Counted from the first letter of the stretch, positions 51,580-61,001 are shown. The stretch: 61,652 nucleotides of DNA from Actinokineospora spheciospongiae (GCF_000564855.1 NZ_AYXG01000231.1:1-61652); one strand, 5' to 3'. The notes: generated by a model from the letters alone, not told the origin. Program-made: numbers and translations.

Positions 51580-52284
51580 TCAGGGGGCCAGCTTGCGGTC
51601 GACCCACTTGCCGACCGGCAGCGCGACGATCACCCCGGCCAGGGCCAGGTGGACGACCATGAAGACCACCGCCGTCGGCACGCTGGGCGGGCCGCCGGTG
51701 AAGACGATCATGTGGGAGGCCCAGTGCAGCGCCTCGGGCTTCTCCCCCGCCGCCCAGACGTCGTTGGCCGCCCAGAAGGTGAGGTCGTTGAGGCCGGAGA
51801 TGACGACCAGGATGGCCGCCAGGCCCGTCTTGAGCACGTTCGCCGTGCGGGCGCCGCCGAGCCGGTAGGCCATGAGCGCGAACAGGACGATGAACGTGGT
51901 GATGAACAGCTCGAACTGGTAGATGGGGGCGAAGGTGCCCTCGTCGGTCAGCGCCGTGCGGCCGTACTCCTGGATGCGCAGCACCAGTTCCGTGTCCAGG
52001 TACCCCATGTAGACGAACACGGCGAGCAGGAGCAGCCAGGGGGCGACCCTCCAGCGCGGCATCAGCGCCACCGCCGCCACCGCGCAGCCGAACGGGACCA
52101 GCTTGAGCGCGAACTCTCCCAGGTTGTCCAGGGTCTGGTCCGGCGGCAGGACGGCCATCACCAGCAGCGCGACCACGGCGGCGGGCACCACCGGGACCAC
52201 CCACAGCCAGCGCCTGCGCTCGTACAGCGCGCGCACCCAGTTGAGCCGGGTCGCGGGTGGGGATTCGGGTCGGACGGCGGTCAC
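51580..52284 (-). CDS. Multi-span membrane protein, last gene of carbamoyltransferase operon
   Basis: 234 aa with about five helices: WVVPVVPAAVVALLVMAVLP, KLVPFGCAVAAVALMP, APWLLLLAVFVYMGYLDTELVL, YQFELFITTFIVLFALMAY and LAAILVVISGLNDLTFWAA. No family recognised. GTG 52284 overlaps the carbamoyltransferase stop (GTGA). It could be a membrane partner, exporter subunit or acyltransferase-like protein; there is no evidence to choose. Confidence 0.65.
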   Translation of the reverse strand: MTAVRPESPPATRLNWVRALYERRRWLWVVPVVPAAVVALLVMAVLPPDQTLDNLGEFALKLVPFGCAVAAVALMPRWRVAPWLLLLAVFVYMGYLDTELVLRIQEYGRTALTDEGTFAPIYQFELFITTFIVLFALMAYRLGGARTANVLKTGLAAILVVISGLNDLTFWAANDVWAAGEKPEALHWASHMIVFTGGPPSVPTAVVFMVVHLALAGVIVALPVGKWVDRKLAP

Positions 52285-54089
52285 TCGGTCTCCATGCGCT
52301 GCTTCTCCACCCAGAACGGGCCCAGCGCCAGCGCGTCCACATCGGTCTTGAGGTAGCAGGCGATCGCGTCGGCGGGGCTGGCGACGATGGGTTCGTTGTT
52401 GTCGTTGAACGAGGTGTTGACGACCATGGGGACGCCGGTGAGCTTCTCGAACTCGCTGATCATGCGCCAATACAGCGGGTTGTCGGTTTCGCTGACCGTC
52501 TGCACCCGGGCGGTGCCGTCCACGTGGGTGATGGCCGGGACGGCGGCGCGCTGGTGCTCCAGCACGTCGAAGACCAGCAGCATCACCGGGGAAGGATAGC
52601 CGCTGGCGAACCACTCCCCCGCCTTCTCCGCCAGGCAGCTCGGGGCGAAGGGGCGGAACGGCTCGCGGTGCTTGACCTTCTCGTTCATCCGCTCCTTGGA
52701 CTCCGCCAGGCGCGGGTCGGCGACCAGGGAGCGGTTGCCCAGGGCGCGCGGGCCGCACTCCATCCGGCCCTGGACCCAGCCGACGATCATGCCGTCGGCG
52801 ATGCGGGCGGCGGTGTGCGCGGCGATGTCGTCGACCCGGGTGTACTCCACGCCCGCGTCCTGCAGCGCCAGCTCCATTTCGGCCTCGGTGTAGTCCGGGC
52901 CGGTGTAGGTGTAGCCGGTGCGGGGGCGGGGCAGGCGGTGCTTGCCGACGGTGACCTCCAGGGCCGCGCCGACCGCGCAGCCGTCGTCGGCGGCGGCGGG
53001 CTGGGCGAAGAACTCCTCGAAGTCGGTCTCCAGCAGCAGGCGGCCGTTCATGACGCTGTTGAGGGCAACACCGCCCGCGACGCACAGGCGCTTGGAGCCG
53101 GTTTCGCGTTGCAACCAGCGGGCGATGTGCAGGCCCGCCTCCTCCAGGGTGACCTGGAGGGCGTAGGCGATGTCCATGTAGTGCTGCGGCACCGGGTTGG
53201 CCGCGGAGACCTTGGTGCGCTCGCGGGCGGGGCCGAAGGTGTCGGTGAACTTCTGCGACATCAGGTGCTTGCCGGTGGTGTGGTGGCGGAACCACTCCAG
53301 GTTCAGCTCGAACCCGCCGTCGGGGTCGAGGTGCACCAGGTCCTTGAACTGCTCCACGTACGTGTCGCGGCCGAAGGGTGCCAGGCCCATGACCTTGCCC
53401 TCGTCCATGGTGGGGTAGAAGCCCAGGTAGCCGGTGACGCCCGCGTACATCGCGCCGAGGGAGTGCGGGAACTTGATCCGGCGCAGGTCGACCATGCGGT
53501 CGCCGCGGCCGTGGGCGAACAGGGTGCTGGTGCCGTCGCTGCCGATGCCGTCGAAGGTGAGCACGGCCGACTCGTCGAACGGGCTGATGTAGTAGGCGCT
53601 GGCCGCGTGCGAGCGGTGGTGGTCGATCAGGTGGACCTTGAACTTGGTCTCACCGGTGAAGCCCAAGGCTTCGCGGACGTCGCGGCCGAGGGTGTAGGAG
53701 CGCTTGACGTGGGCCAGGACGGCGCCGCCCACGTGGTAGTCGTCGGGGCCCTTGCCGCCGCCGGTGCGCAGGGTGTCGACCATGCTCGCGGCCTTGTGCG
53801 CGTCGCCGGTCTCGTTGCGGAAGACGGCCAGGGTGCCGGGGAAGTAGCGGGCGAAGACCTTGGCGGCGTGGATGGGTTCCTTCCAGCGCTGCCAGTAGTA
53901 GGCGACGTGGTCGACGTCGGCGAGGGTGATGCCCGCGCGGTCCAGGCAGAACCGGATCGCCTCGGTGGGGAAGCCGCCGTCGTGCTTGACGCGGGTGAAG
54001 CGCTCCTCCTCGGCGAAGGCGGTGATCTCGCCGTCGCGGACGAGCGCCGCCGCCGAGTCGTGCACCCGGCTGATGCCCAGGACGTACAT
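52281..54089 (-). CDS. NodU/CmcH-family carbamoyltransferase
   Basis: 602 aa. MYVLGISRVHDSAAALVRDGEITAFAEEERFTRVKHDGGFP is the usual start. The Kae1-like domain has HLIDHHRSHAASAYY (metal-binding His) and VLTFDGIGSDGTSTLF; the C-terminal YrdC-like part has IVGWVQGRMECGPRALGNRSLVADPR and NTSFNDNNEPIVASP. These make carbamoyl-adenylate from carbamoyl phosphate and ATP and transfer it to an oxygen (or nitrogen) of a natural product. ATG 54089 follows GGAGCAAGGC. It is the third of four genes on this strand. Confidence 0.92.
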   Translation of the reverse strand: MYVLGISRVHDSAAALVRDGEITAFAEEERFTRVKHDGGFPTEAIRFCLDRAGITLADVDHVAYYWQRWKEPIHAAKVFARYFPGTLAVFRNETGDAHKAASMVDTLRTGGGKGPDDYHVGGAVLAHVKRSYTLGRDVREALGFTGETKFKVHLIDHHRSHAASAYYISPFDESAVLTFDGIGSDGTSTLFAHGRGDRMVDLRRIKFPHSLGAMYAGVTGYLGFYPTMDEGKVMGLAPFGRDTYVEQFKDLVHLDPDGGFELNLEWFRHHTTGKHLMSQKFTDTFGPARERTKVSAANPVPQHYMDIAYALQVTLEEAGLHIARWLQRETGSKRLCVAGGVALNSVMNGRLLLETDFEEFFAQPAAADDGCAVGAALEVTVGKHRLPRPRTGYTYTGPDYTEAEMELALQDAGVEYTRVDDIAAHTAARIADGMIVGWVQGRMECGPRALGNRSLVADPRLAESKERMNEKVKHREPFRPFAPSCLAEKAGEWFASGYPSPVMLLVFDVLEHQRAAVPAITHVDGTARVQTVSETDNPLYWRMISEFEKLTGVPMVVNTSFNDNNEPIVASPADAIACYLKTDVDALALGPFWVEKQRMETE

Positions 54090-54115
54090 GCCTTGCTCCA
54101 AGCGGGAAGTGTGGG

Positions 54116-55333
54116 TCACGGAAGGGGGACGGCCATGTCGGGGGCGTCGAGGACGAAGCGCAGACCGGCCCGCGCCGCGCCCTCGGCCCGCCACAGCTCC
54201 CAGGGGGTGTCGGCGCTGAGCACCAGGTAGCCGAGCTTGTACCCGGCCTGCTCGTAGGCGTGCACGTGCGTGCCCTCCTCGGCGAACAGGTAGAGCCGCA
54301 CGACCTCGGGCATCTCGGCGACGGCGGTGACGCCCTCGACGCGGACGAGGTGGCCGGCGCGGTCGGAGGCCAGCATGTGCACCAGGCTGGGGCGGATCGG
54401 GCCCGGGGTGAGCACCGGGGTGCCGCCGGTGGCCAGGTCGATCATCGCGCCGACCAGGTCGACCCCGGTGGCGGCCTGGACCAGTTCGGACAGCCCGTTG
54501 CCGCCGAGGCGGGCGGCCATCTCGATCAGGTACAGCTCGCCGTCGCGGCCCAGGACGGCGTCGAGGGTCAGCGGGCCGTGGGTGTAGCCGAGTTCGGCGC
54601 TGATCCGGGTGAGCATCCGCACCAGGTGCGCGTCGGTGTGCTCGGGCAGGTCGGCGGGCATCACGTGCGCGGTGGTGACGAAGAACGGCGGCGGCGTCAC
54701 GGTGCGCGAGGTCACGGCGTGGAAGGCGATCTGCCCGTCGACGACCAGCGCCTCGACGGTCAGGTGGGTGCCGTCGAGGAATTCCTCCACGACCACCCGC
54801 CCGGACGGGGAGAACGCGATGGCCTCGGTGAACGCCTCGGCGAGCCGACCGGGGGTGGCGCAGGCGACGACGCCGCGGCTGCCCGAGGAGTCGACCGGCT
54901 TGACCAGGGCCGGGAACCGCAGCCTGCGGGCGGCGGCGACCAGGTCGGGTCCGGGGGCGCCCGCCACGCTGGCGTAGCTGGGCAGGTCGAGGGAGTCGCA
55001 GAGGAAGCGGAAGACCGACTTGTCCATCGACGCGGACACCGCGGCGTCGGGTAATCGGCGGGCCAGGTCCCAGTGCTCGATCAGCGCCGCCTGGGTGGCC
55101 AGGCCGACGTCGCTGGCCGGGCACAGCACGCCGACGATGTCCCCGCGCCCGGCCAGGGCGGCCGCGATCTGCTCCGGGGCGCGCACGCTGACCTGCACGA
55201 ACTCGTCGGCGACGGCGACGGCGGGCGCGGCGGCGCGGAAGTCCACGCAGATCGTGCGGTAGCCCAGCTCGCGGGCGCGGTGGTAGGTGCCGACAGCGCC
55301 GTCGGCGCCGCCCAGGATCACCAGGGACTTCAT
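54116..55333 (-). CDS. ATP-grasp carboxylate-amine ligase
   Basis: 405 aa. N-terminal pre-ATP-grasp fold (SLVILGGADGAVGTYHRARELGYRTICVDF), then FPALVKPVDSSGSRGVVAC, EEFLDGTHLTVEALVV and LGRDGELYLIEMAARLGGNGLSELVQAATGVDLVG, the Mg-ATP-binding motifs. These enzymes join a carboxylate and an amine through an acyl-phosphate. It overlaps the glycosyltransferase stop (ATGA), and the carbamoyltransferase follows 26 nt later. Substrate unknown. Confidence 0.88.
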   Translation of the reverse strand: MKSLVILGGADGAVGTYHRARELGYRTICVDFRAAAPAVAVADEFVQVSVRAPEQIAAALAGRGDIVGVLCPASDVGLATQAALIEHWDLARRLPDAAVSASMDKSVFRFLCDSLDLPSYASVAGAPGPDLVAAARRLRFPALVKPVDSSGSRGVVACATPGRLAEAFTEAIAFSPSGRVVVEEFLDGTHLTVEALVVDGQIAFHAVTSRTVTPPPFFVTTAHVMPADLPEHTDAHLVRMLTRISAELGYTHGPLTLDAVLGRDGELYLIEMAARLGGNGLSELVQAATGVDLVGAMIDLATGGTPVLTPGPIRPSLVHMLASDRAGHLVRVEGVTAVAEMPEVVRLYLFAEEGTHVHAYEQAGYKLGYLVLSADTPWELWRAEGAARAGLRFVLDAPDMAVPLP

Positions 55334-56337
55334 CGGGTGGCCTCCAGTGCGGGGTCGGACCGCGGTTGCGCCCTGGTCGAGGGCGGCACCGCGGGCGGGG
55401 CGCAGAGCAGCTCGGCGGGGTCGACCGCCAGGCTGGACTCGCGGACGTAGTACAGGCGCGGGCGCGGCTGGGCCGCGCCGATCACACCGAGGTAGCGCAC
55501 GACCAGGGCGAGCACCGGCAGCGCGCAGGCCATGAGGGCGGTTAGGCCCGCCAGCGCGCCGGAGCCGGGGACCGCACCGGCGAGGACAGCGACGGTGAGC
55601 GCCACCGCGGCGATCCCGCCGAGCACGGCCGCGGTGGCGGCGATGGTCAGCAGCCTGCGGGTGTGCCCGACGAACAGTTCGATGGCGTGCCCGGTGAGGA
55701 AACCGAGGTTCACCTTGGACACCCCGCGCACCCGGGCGCGGTGTTCGACCTGGACCACGGTGTAGCGGTCGGTCAGCCGGGGCACCGTGGCGAAGAAGTG
55801 CGGGGTGCCCAGCCGGAGGTCGACGACGGTGCGGGCGAGGTCGGCGCGCACCAGCCGGAAAGCGGTCGCCCCCCGGGGCAGTTCCATCCGCAGCACGCGC
55901 CTGCCCAGGAAGTGGAACAGGGCGGTACCCCAACGCCGGACCAGCGGGTCCTGCCGATTCGTCCGAATGCCGAACACGGCGTCATTGCCCGCTTCGGCGG
56001 CCGAGATCAGTTTTCGCGCCTCGGCCGCCGGAAACTGCTGATCGGCGTCGATGTGCAGCACCCAGGGCTTGCCCGCGTACCGGTAACCGGCCGAGAAGGC
56101 GGCCTCGAACCCGAAATTCCGGGTGAACGACAGGTAGCCCACCCTGGGGTCGGCCTCGGCCAGGGCGCGCACCCGCTCCAGCGTGGCGTCGGTGCTGCCG
56201 TCGTCGACGAAGAGGAGTTCGAGGTCGTGTTCGCCCAGTTCAGCGATGATCTCCCGGTAGCAGGGGTCGACGTTGTCCGCCTCGTTGAAACAGGGGATGA
56301 CCACGCTGAGGGCGGCGACGACCGAGGGTGCAGGCAT
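55330..56337 (-). CDS. GT2 glycosyltransferase (dolichol/undecaprenyl-phosphate type)
   Basis: 335 aa. ALSVVIPCFNEADNVDPCYREI, then LLFVDDGSTDATLERV, WVLHIDADQQFP (DxD) and GVSKVNLGFLTGHAIELFV; near residues 225-295 two membrane helices (LLTIAATAAVLGGIAAVALTVAVLAG and ALPVLALVVRYLG). This is the DPM1/ArnC-like architecture that transfers a sugar to a lipid carrier. First gene of the operon; AAGGA precedes the ATG. Confidence 0.88.
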   Translation of the reverse strand: MPAPSVVAALSVVIPCFNEADNVDPCYREIIAELGEHDLELLFVDDGSTDATLERVRALAEADPRVGYLSFTRNFGFEAAFSAGYRYAGKPWVLHIDADQQFPAAEARKLISAAEAGNDAVFGIRTNRQDPLVRRWGTALFHFLGRRVLRMELPRGATAFRLVRADLARTVVDLRLGTPHFFATVPRLTDRYTVVQVEHRARVRGVSKVNLGFLTGHAIELFVGHTRRLLTIAATAAVLGGIAAVALTVAVLAGAVPGSGALAGLTALMACALPVLALVVRYLGVIGAAQPRPRLYYVRESSLAVDPAELLCAPPAVPPSTRAQPRSDPALEATR

Positions 56338-56501
56338 CTCGTTCCTTGGACGGGGACGACGCCCCGGTGAACGCGGGCGAAACTCGTTGGCGGAGCGGTG
56401 TGGATATAAGCCGCAAGTCCCGGACGGGGGTAGTCCTTTGCGGAGAAAGCCGCCATTCAGCTCATCGGCGTTACGACGATCGCCTTGCTCCGGGGGCGGG
56501 T

Positions 56502-56530
56502 TTGAAAACCGGCATCGGTCGGGATAGCTT
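56502..56530 (+). promoter_or_regulatory. Leaderless promoter of the FemAB-like operon
   Basis: TTGAAA (56502-56507), 17-nt spacer, TAGCTT (56525-56530), then ATG at 56538, 7 nt later. No room for a ribosome site, so leaderless. Divergent from the GT2 operon 165 nt away. Likely shared regulation. Confidence 0.5.
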
Positions 56531-56537
56531 GCGCGGC

Positions 56538-57305
56538 ATGGTCAAAACCGGTGTCGACGCGCTGTGGCGTACAGCATACCGGCGAGTGGTGCGGTCGGCT
56601 TTCGCCACGGTCCCGTTCTACCGGGAGCGCTGGGCGCTGGGTGGTCGCACCGAACCGCGACTGGGCAGCGGGTCGGCCGAGGGCGCGGTGTCCACCGAGG
56701 ACCTGGTGCGCGCAGCGGTCGACCTGGCCCCGCTCGCCGGTGGGCCGACCGGGTTCGACCCGGTGCGCGGGCTCGGCGGGCTGCTGCCACTGGCCCGGCC
56801 GACTGCGGGCGACGGCCTCCTGGTCGCGCTGGAGCACCCCGGCGCCCGCCCGGTCTGGGACCTGCCGCGCGGCTGGCGCGGCTGCCTGGTCGACGCCGAG
56901 GTGGACGACCCGGCGCTGCCGGAGGTCGGCGCGGCGCTCGGCGCCGGGCGCCCGGTGGTCGCCGTCGGACCGGACAAGGCGCTCGACGGGTTCACCGACC
57001 GCGTGCCGGGCGGTGACCGGGTCCACCGGGTGCCCCGGCGCACGCTCGACCGGCTCGACAGCGGCCCGTACGGCGTCCTGCACGACCCCGTGCTGGGCTA
57101 CCTGGGCGTGCTGCGCGACTGCGGCCTGTGGCACCTGGACTGGACCCGCGTGTACGCCCGACGCACCCGGGCGGGCTTGGCGTTCACCCTGCTCCGGCAG
57201 CGGTCGCCCCGACTGGTGGACGCCCTGGTCGGCGGCGGTGTGCCCGGCCGCGTCGAGTGGTGCCCCCGGCACGCGACCCCGGTGGTTCGGACGGTCGCGG
57301 GGTGA
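56538..57305 (+). CDS. Uncharacterised protein, first gene of FemAB-like operon
   Basis: 255 aa. The start (MVKTGVDALWRTAYRRVVRSAFATVPFYRERW) resembles the N-terminus of phenylacetate-CoA ligase-like adenylating enzymes, but no adenylation motifs follow. The C-terminal part has GYLGVLRDCGLWHLDWTRVYARRTRAGLAFTLLRQRSPRLVD. I do not recognise the family. It overlaps the next gene by 4 nt (GTGA), so it is coupled to the transferases and may act on the same substrate. Confidence 0.6.
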   Translation: MVKTGVDALWRTAYRRVVRSAFATVPFYRERWALGGRTEPRLGSGSAEGAVSTEDLVRAAVDLAPLAGGPTGFDPVRGLGGLLPLARPTAGDGLLVALEHPGARPVWDLPRGWRGCLVDAEVDDPALPEVGAALGAGRPVVAVGPDKALDGFTDRVPGGDRVHRVPRRTLDRLDSGPYGVLHDPVLGYLGVLRDCGLWHLDWTRVYARRTRAGLAFTLLRQRSPRLVDALVGGGVPGRVEWCPRHATPVVRTVAG

Positions 57306-58360
57306 CCACCGTCGAGGTGCACGACCCGCGGTCGGACCCGGAGCCGACCGGGTGGCGGCGGTTCCAGAAGAAGGCGCGGCTGCTGCCGGTGTGGGACTAC
57401 CGGCTGCTGGGCATCGAGGCGTGGGTGGCGCGCAACCCGCCGGTCCTGGCCGTGGCGCGCCAGGGTGAGGAAGCCGTCGGCGCGTTCGTGGCCATGGTGT
57501 GCCGGACCGTGCGCGAACGCGCCTACGCCCCACCGCCCGACACCCCGCGCCGCGGGTTGGCCCCGCGCTGGGTGGAGGTCTACCTGCCCGCCCTGAGCGG
57601 CCACTCCGCCTGCGTGTTCCTGCCCGGTGTGGACGACGACCGCAAGCGGGCGGCGGTGCTGGCGTTCGAGCGGGCCGTGGTCGACCGGCTCGGCCCCGGC
57701 CTGCTCGGGGTCGTCTACCGCGCGGTGGACCACGACCTGGGTCCGGTGCTGTCCGGGCGCGGCCGGGTCACGCGGGAGATCGACCCGGTGGCGGTGCTGT
57801 CCGACGTGGGCAGTGCCGAGGCGTGGGAGCGGGGGCTGCCGGACACGCTGCGCGAACGACTGGGCGCGGGTTCCCTGCGGGTCGAGTCGGCGGCGGCGCG
57901 GGCGGACCTCGACGGCCGGGAACTGGCTACGCTGCTCAACGACCACCGCGCCCGGCAGGACGCGCGGGCCTGGCGGGAGGGGCAGCGGTCCAGGGTCGGC
58001 GGCCTGCACCTGGACACCCGCAGCCGGATCGCACCGTCCTACTTGGACGCGCTGGTCCGCCGCCCGGACGTCGTGACCACCACCTACCGCACCGCCGAAG
58101 GCGACCTGGCCGCGTTCTCGGTGCTGCTCGACCACGAGGAAGGCGCCGCGTTGCAGCACTTCGCCGCCCGGCCCGGCAGCGGTCTGTGGGTCGACGCCTG
58201 CGCCCGGGCCGTGCGGCACACCGCCGACCGGGGGCGACCGCTGCTGACCGCGGGTCGCACCCTGCTCGACCGCAAGGCCGCGCTGGGCTTCGGCACCCGG
58301 CCGCTGGTGTCGGTCGCCGTTCCCCGACCGTTCCTGGGCAGACGAGGTCCGAGCAGATGA
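57302..58360 (+). CDS. FemAB/GNAT-like acyl- or aminoacyl-transferase, paralogue 1
   Basis: 352 aa. Opens DPRSDPEPTGWRRFQKKARLLPVWDYRLLGIEAWV, the same layout as the next gene. Two tandem GNAT-like folds are expected (FemAB/BioF2-type); the C-terminal GRTLLDRKAALGFGTRPL motif is where CoA- or aminoacyl-tRNA-dependent members bind. GTG 57302 overlaps the upstream stop. Donor could be aminoacyl-tRNA or acyl-CoA; the sequence does not decide. Confidence 0.65.
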   Translation: MTTVEVHDPRSDPEPTGWRRFQKKARLLPVWDYRLLGIEAWVARNPPVLAVARQGEEAVGAFVAMVCRTVRERAYAPPPDTPRRGLAPRWVEVYLPALSGHSACVFLPGVDDDRKRAAVLAFERAVVDRLGPGLLGVVYRAVDHDLGPVLSGRGRVTREIDPVAVLSDVGSAEAWERGLPDTLRERLGAGSLRVESAAARADLDGRELATLLNDHRARQDARAWREGQRSRVGGLHLDTRSRIAPSYLDALVRRPDVVTTTYRTAEGDLAAFSVLLDHEEGAALQHFAARPGSGLWVDACARAVRHTADRGRPLLTAGRTLLDRKAALGFGTRPLVSVAVPRPFLGRRGPSR

Positions 58361-59382
58361 CGACAACCGTGCCGACGCGGGCGTTGACCGCCACCGTGCT
58401 CGATCCCCGCCGCGACCCGGAACCGCCGGGGTGGGAGGGGTTCCGGGTCCGCCACGGCCTGCCCGCGCCCTGGGACTACCGCCTGCTCGGCGTCGAGTCG
58501 GCGCACTCCCCCAGCCCGATCCTGCTGACCCTGCTGCACAGCGGGGGCGACCTCGTCGCCGCGTTCGGGTGCATGGTCGTGCGCCCGGTCCGCTTCGGCC
58601 CGACGCTCGTCGACACCCAGTTCCCCTGGCTGTCCGGGGTGCCGAGCTGGGTGTTCGACGACGGGCTGGACGCGGCCGACCGGCTCGCCGCCCGGCGCGT
58701 CTACGAGCGCGCGATCACCCGGCGGCTGGGTGTGTTCTGCGCGGGCGTGGTCTACCGCAACGCCGCACCGGACGGGGTGGGGCTGCTCGCCGGGCGCGGG
58801 CGGCTGGCCAAGGAAACGCTCGGGACCTCCGTGCTGGACAACACCTTCACCGACTTCGAGGGCTGGCTGCGGAGCCTGACCAAGAGCAGGCGCAGCAGCG
58901 TGCGCGGGCAGGTCAAGAAGGTCGCCGCCGACCCGGACCTCGTCGCGCGCACCGACAGCGACCGCGACGACCTCGACGGGGAGGTCCTGGCGGACCTGCT
59001 GCGCAGGCACCGCGCCCGGCTGGGCGAACCCCGCTTCGACTGGCGCGGCGGGGTTTCCGGCGCGTACCTGCACGAGCTGGTGCGCCGGTCGGACGTGGCC
59101 ACCACGACCTACCACGACACCGCGGGCACCCTGCTCGCCTTCGCCACCGCGCTCGACAGCCCGGACCTGGTGTTCCACCAGCACTGGGCCGCGCTGCCCC
59201 CGGAGGAGGGTGGCCGCAAGCACCTCTACTACGAGGGGTTCACCCGCGTGGTCCGCTACGCCGTCGAGCGCGGCCGACCGGCGGTGACCGCCGGGCGCGG
59301 GATGGCGGAGGTCAAGGCGCAGCTCGGTTTCACCTACCGTCCGCTGCACACCGTCGCCGCGCCGAGGCCGGTGTGCCGGTGA
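58357..59382 (+). CDS. FemAB/GNAT-like transferase, paralogue 2
   Basis: 341 aa. Opens LDPRRDPEPPGWEGFRVRHGLPAPWDYRLLGVES, closely like paralogue 1, and ends GRGMAEVKAQLGFTYRPLHTVAAPRP. The middle has FEGWLRSLTKSRRSSVRGQVKK, a basic stretch typical of FemAB-type tRNA-arm binding but not decisive. ATG 58357 overlaps the previous stop (ATGA). It and its neighbours arose by tandem duplication. Confidence 0.7.
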   Translation: MTTTVPTRALTATVLDPRRDPEPPGWEGFRVRHGLPAPWDYRLLGVESAHSPSPILLTLLHSGGDLVAAFGCMVVRPVRFGPTLVDTQFPWLSGVPSWVFDDGLDAADRLAARRVYERAITRRLGVFCAGVVYRNAAPDGVGLLAGRGRLAKETLGTSVLDNTFTDFEGWLRSLTKSRRSSVRGQVKKVAADPDLVARTDSDRDDLDGEVLADLLRRHRARLGEPRFDWRGGVSGAYLHELVRRSDVATTTYHDTAGTLLAFATALDSPDLVFHQHWAALPPEEGGRKHLYYEGFTRVVRYAVERGRPAVTAGRGMAEVKAQLGFTYRPLHTVAAPRPVCR

Positions 59383-60416
59383 GCGCGGTGGAAGTCCTCG
59401 ACGCCCGGTTCGACGCCGAGCCGGACCACTGGCCGGAGCTGACGGCCCGCGCCGGGCTGCGCGCGGACTGGTCGTGGCCGGTGCTGGCCGCCCAGGCGTG
59501 GGCCGCGCGGGTGCCGCAGTTGGTGACGGTCCTGCACGGGTCCGAGGGGCCGACCGGGGTGGTGGCGTCGGGGTTCGTCGGACCGACCACCCGCCGCCAC
59601 CGGTTCGTCGGACCGCGCCGGGCGGGCGGGCTGGGCGGCCTGGACGTGCGCGCGCCGGGCACCAGCGCCGTACCGGGCTGGTGGTTCGACACCGACGACG
59701 GCCACGGCGGCGTGCACCGGCTGCTCGCGGAGTTCCTGCCCGGCATCCGCCGCGAACTCGGCGCGGGCGTGTGCGCGGCGCTGCTGCGGCAGGTGCCGGA
59801 GGAGGCGCTGCCGCTGCTGGAGAAGCGCGGCAGGCTCGTGCGCAAGACCGAACCGCTGGCCCACCTGCGCGCCGTCGGCGACCGGGACGCGTGGCTGGCC
59901 ACCCTGCCGCGCAAGCGCCGCCAACACCTGCGCAGGCTGTTCGACACGATCGACGACGACCCGACCACCACCGTCCGCACCGGCGGCGCGGTCGACCCGA
60001 CCCGGGCGGCGGAACTGCTGCGGGTCAACCTGGAGACCCACCGGGACGTGCCGATCATCCCGCTGCCGCAGTTCACCGGCCAGCTCACCGCGCTGCTCGC
60101 GCGCCCGGACGTGTTCACCATCGCCTACACCGACCCCCGCGACGACACCCTGCTGGCGCTGGGCGTGCTGCTCGACCACCCGGAGCTGCCGCTGGCCCGG
60201 CACTGGTCGGCGCTGCCGGAGGACGAGGGCGGCCGACCCGGGCTGTACTTCCACTTCTACGGTGAGCTGATGCGCTGGCTGCACGACACGGGCAGGCCCC
60301 GGGTGTCCCTGGGCAAGAAGATGGTCGACCTCAAGCGCTCCATGGGCGCGGAGTTCACCGACCAGTACGCCGCCGCTCTGCCGCTGGTGGGCCTGGCGCT
60401 GCTGGGCCTGCCGTGA
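59379..60416 (+). CDS. FemAB/GNAT-like transferase, paralogue 3
   Basis: 345 aa, more diverged: LDARFDAEPDHWPELTARAGLRADWSWPVLAAQAW at the start, a basic LPRKRRQHLRRLFDTIDDD stretch (as in paralogue 2), and a C-terminal GKKMVDLKRSMGAEFTDQYAAALPL. GTG 59379 overlaps the preceding stop (GTGA). Three paralogues suggest three acylation or aminoacylation steps on related positions. Confidence 0.7.
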   Translation: MSAVEVLDARFDAEPDHWPELTARAGLRADWSWPVLAAQAWAARVPQLVTVLHGSEGPTGVVASGFVGPTTRRHRFVGPRRAGGLGGLDVRAPGTSAVPGWWFDTDDGHGGVHRLLAEFLPGIRRELGAGVCAALLRQVPEEALPLLEKRGRLVRKTEPLAHLRAVGDRDAWLATLPRKRRQHLRRLFDTIDDDPTTTVRTGGAVDPTRAAELLRVNLETHRDVPIIPLPQFTGQLTALLARPDVFTIAYTDPRDDTLLALGVLLDHPELPLARHWSALPEDEGGRPGLYFHFYGELMRWLHDTGRPRVSLGKKMVDLKRSMGAEFTDQYAAALPLVGLALLGLP

Positions 60417-60952
60417 CCGTGCTGCTGGCCGGGGCCAACCCGGCGGTCACCCTGTCCGAGGACGGGGAGCCCACGGTCTTCGCGTCCCTGTGGTCGGTCG
60501 ACTGGTCGGTGGCTGGCCGGGGCACCGCGCTCGTCGTGTGGCACCGGGGGGCCGTGCGCGTGCTGACCACCACCCCGACCCTGGGGACCTGGCTGGAGCG
60601 CACCTTCGTCCGCCACTTCCCGGAGACCGAACACCTGCCCTGGCCCACCCCCACCGTCGAGGCCACCCCGGTCACCTGCCACATCGACCTGGCCACCGGC
60701 GTCACCGCCCACGCCGCCGACGTCACCCTCACCATGTCCGACCCGATGCACCACCGCCCGTTCACCACCGACGCCTTCCCCCTCGACGGCGTCCCGCACG
60801 GCCTGACCCTGCTCCTGGCCCCGATGCGCACGGCGGCGGTCACCATCGGCGGCACCCCGGTCCCCGGCCGGGTCACCCACACCGGCCCCGACGACCGCCC
60901 GACCTCCTCGGCCTTCGCCACCACGGCCGAGGTGTGGACCCGGGAGGGGTGA
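60413..60952 (+). CDS. Conserved uncharacterised protein
   Basis: 179 aa. Contains SLWSVDWSVAGRGTALVVWHRGAVRVLTTTPTLGTWLERTFVRHFPE and repeated VTCHIDLATGVTAHAADVTLTMSDPMHHRPF. Predicted beta-rich. GTG 60413 overlaps the upstream stop, so it belongs to the same operon as the transferases. Family not recognised. Confidence 0.6.
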   Translation: MTVLLAGANPAVTLSEDGEPTVFASLWSVDWSVAGRGTALVVWHRGAVRVLTTTPTLGTWLERTFVRHFPETEHLPWPTPTVEATPVTCHIDLATGVTAHAADVTLTMSDPMHHRPFTTDAFPLDGVPHGLTLLLAPMRTAAVTIGGTPVPGRVTHTGPDDRPTSSAFATTAEVWTREG

Positions 60953-61001
60953 CGCGCACCGGGGGCCGAAAGCCGCCGTTGTCCGCACCACCCCTCGCAG
61001 C

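Noticed and set aside
51580..53295. 571-aa minus frame through the membrane protein and carbamoyltransferase
   Set aside because: Only the part from GTG 52284 reads as a membrane protein; the rest is out of frame with the carbamoyltransferase.
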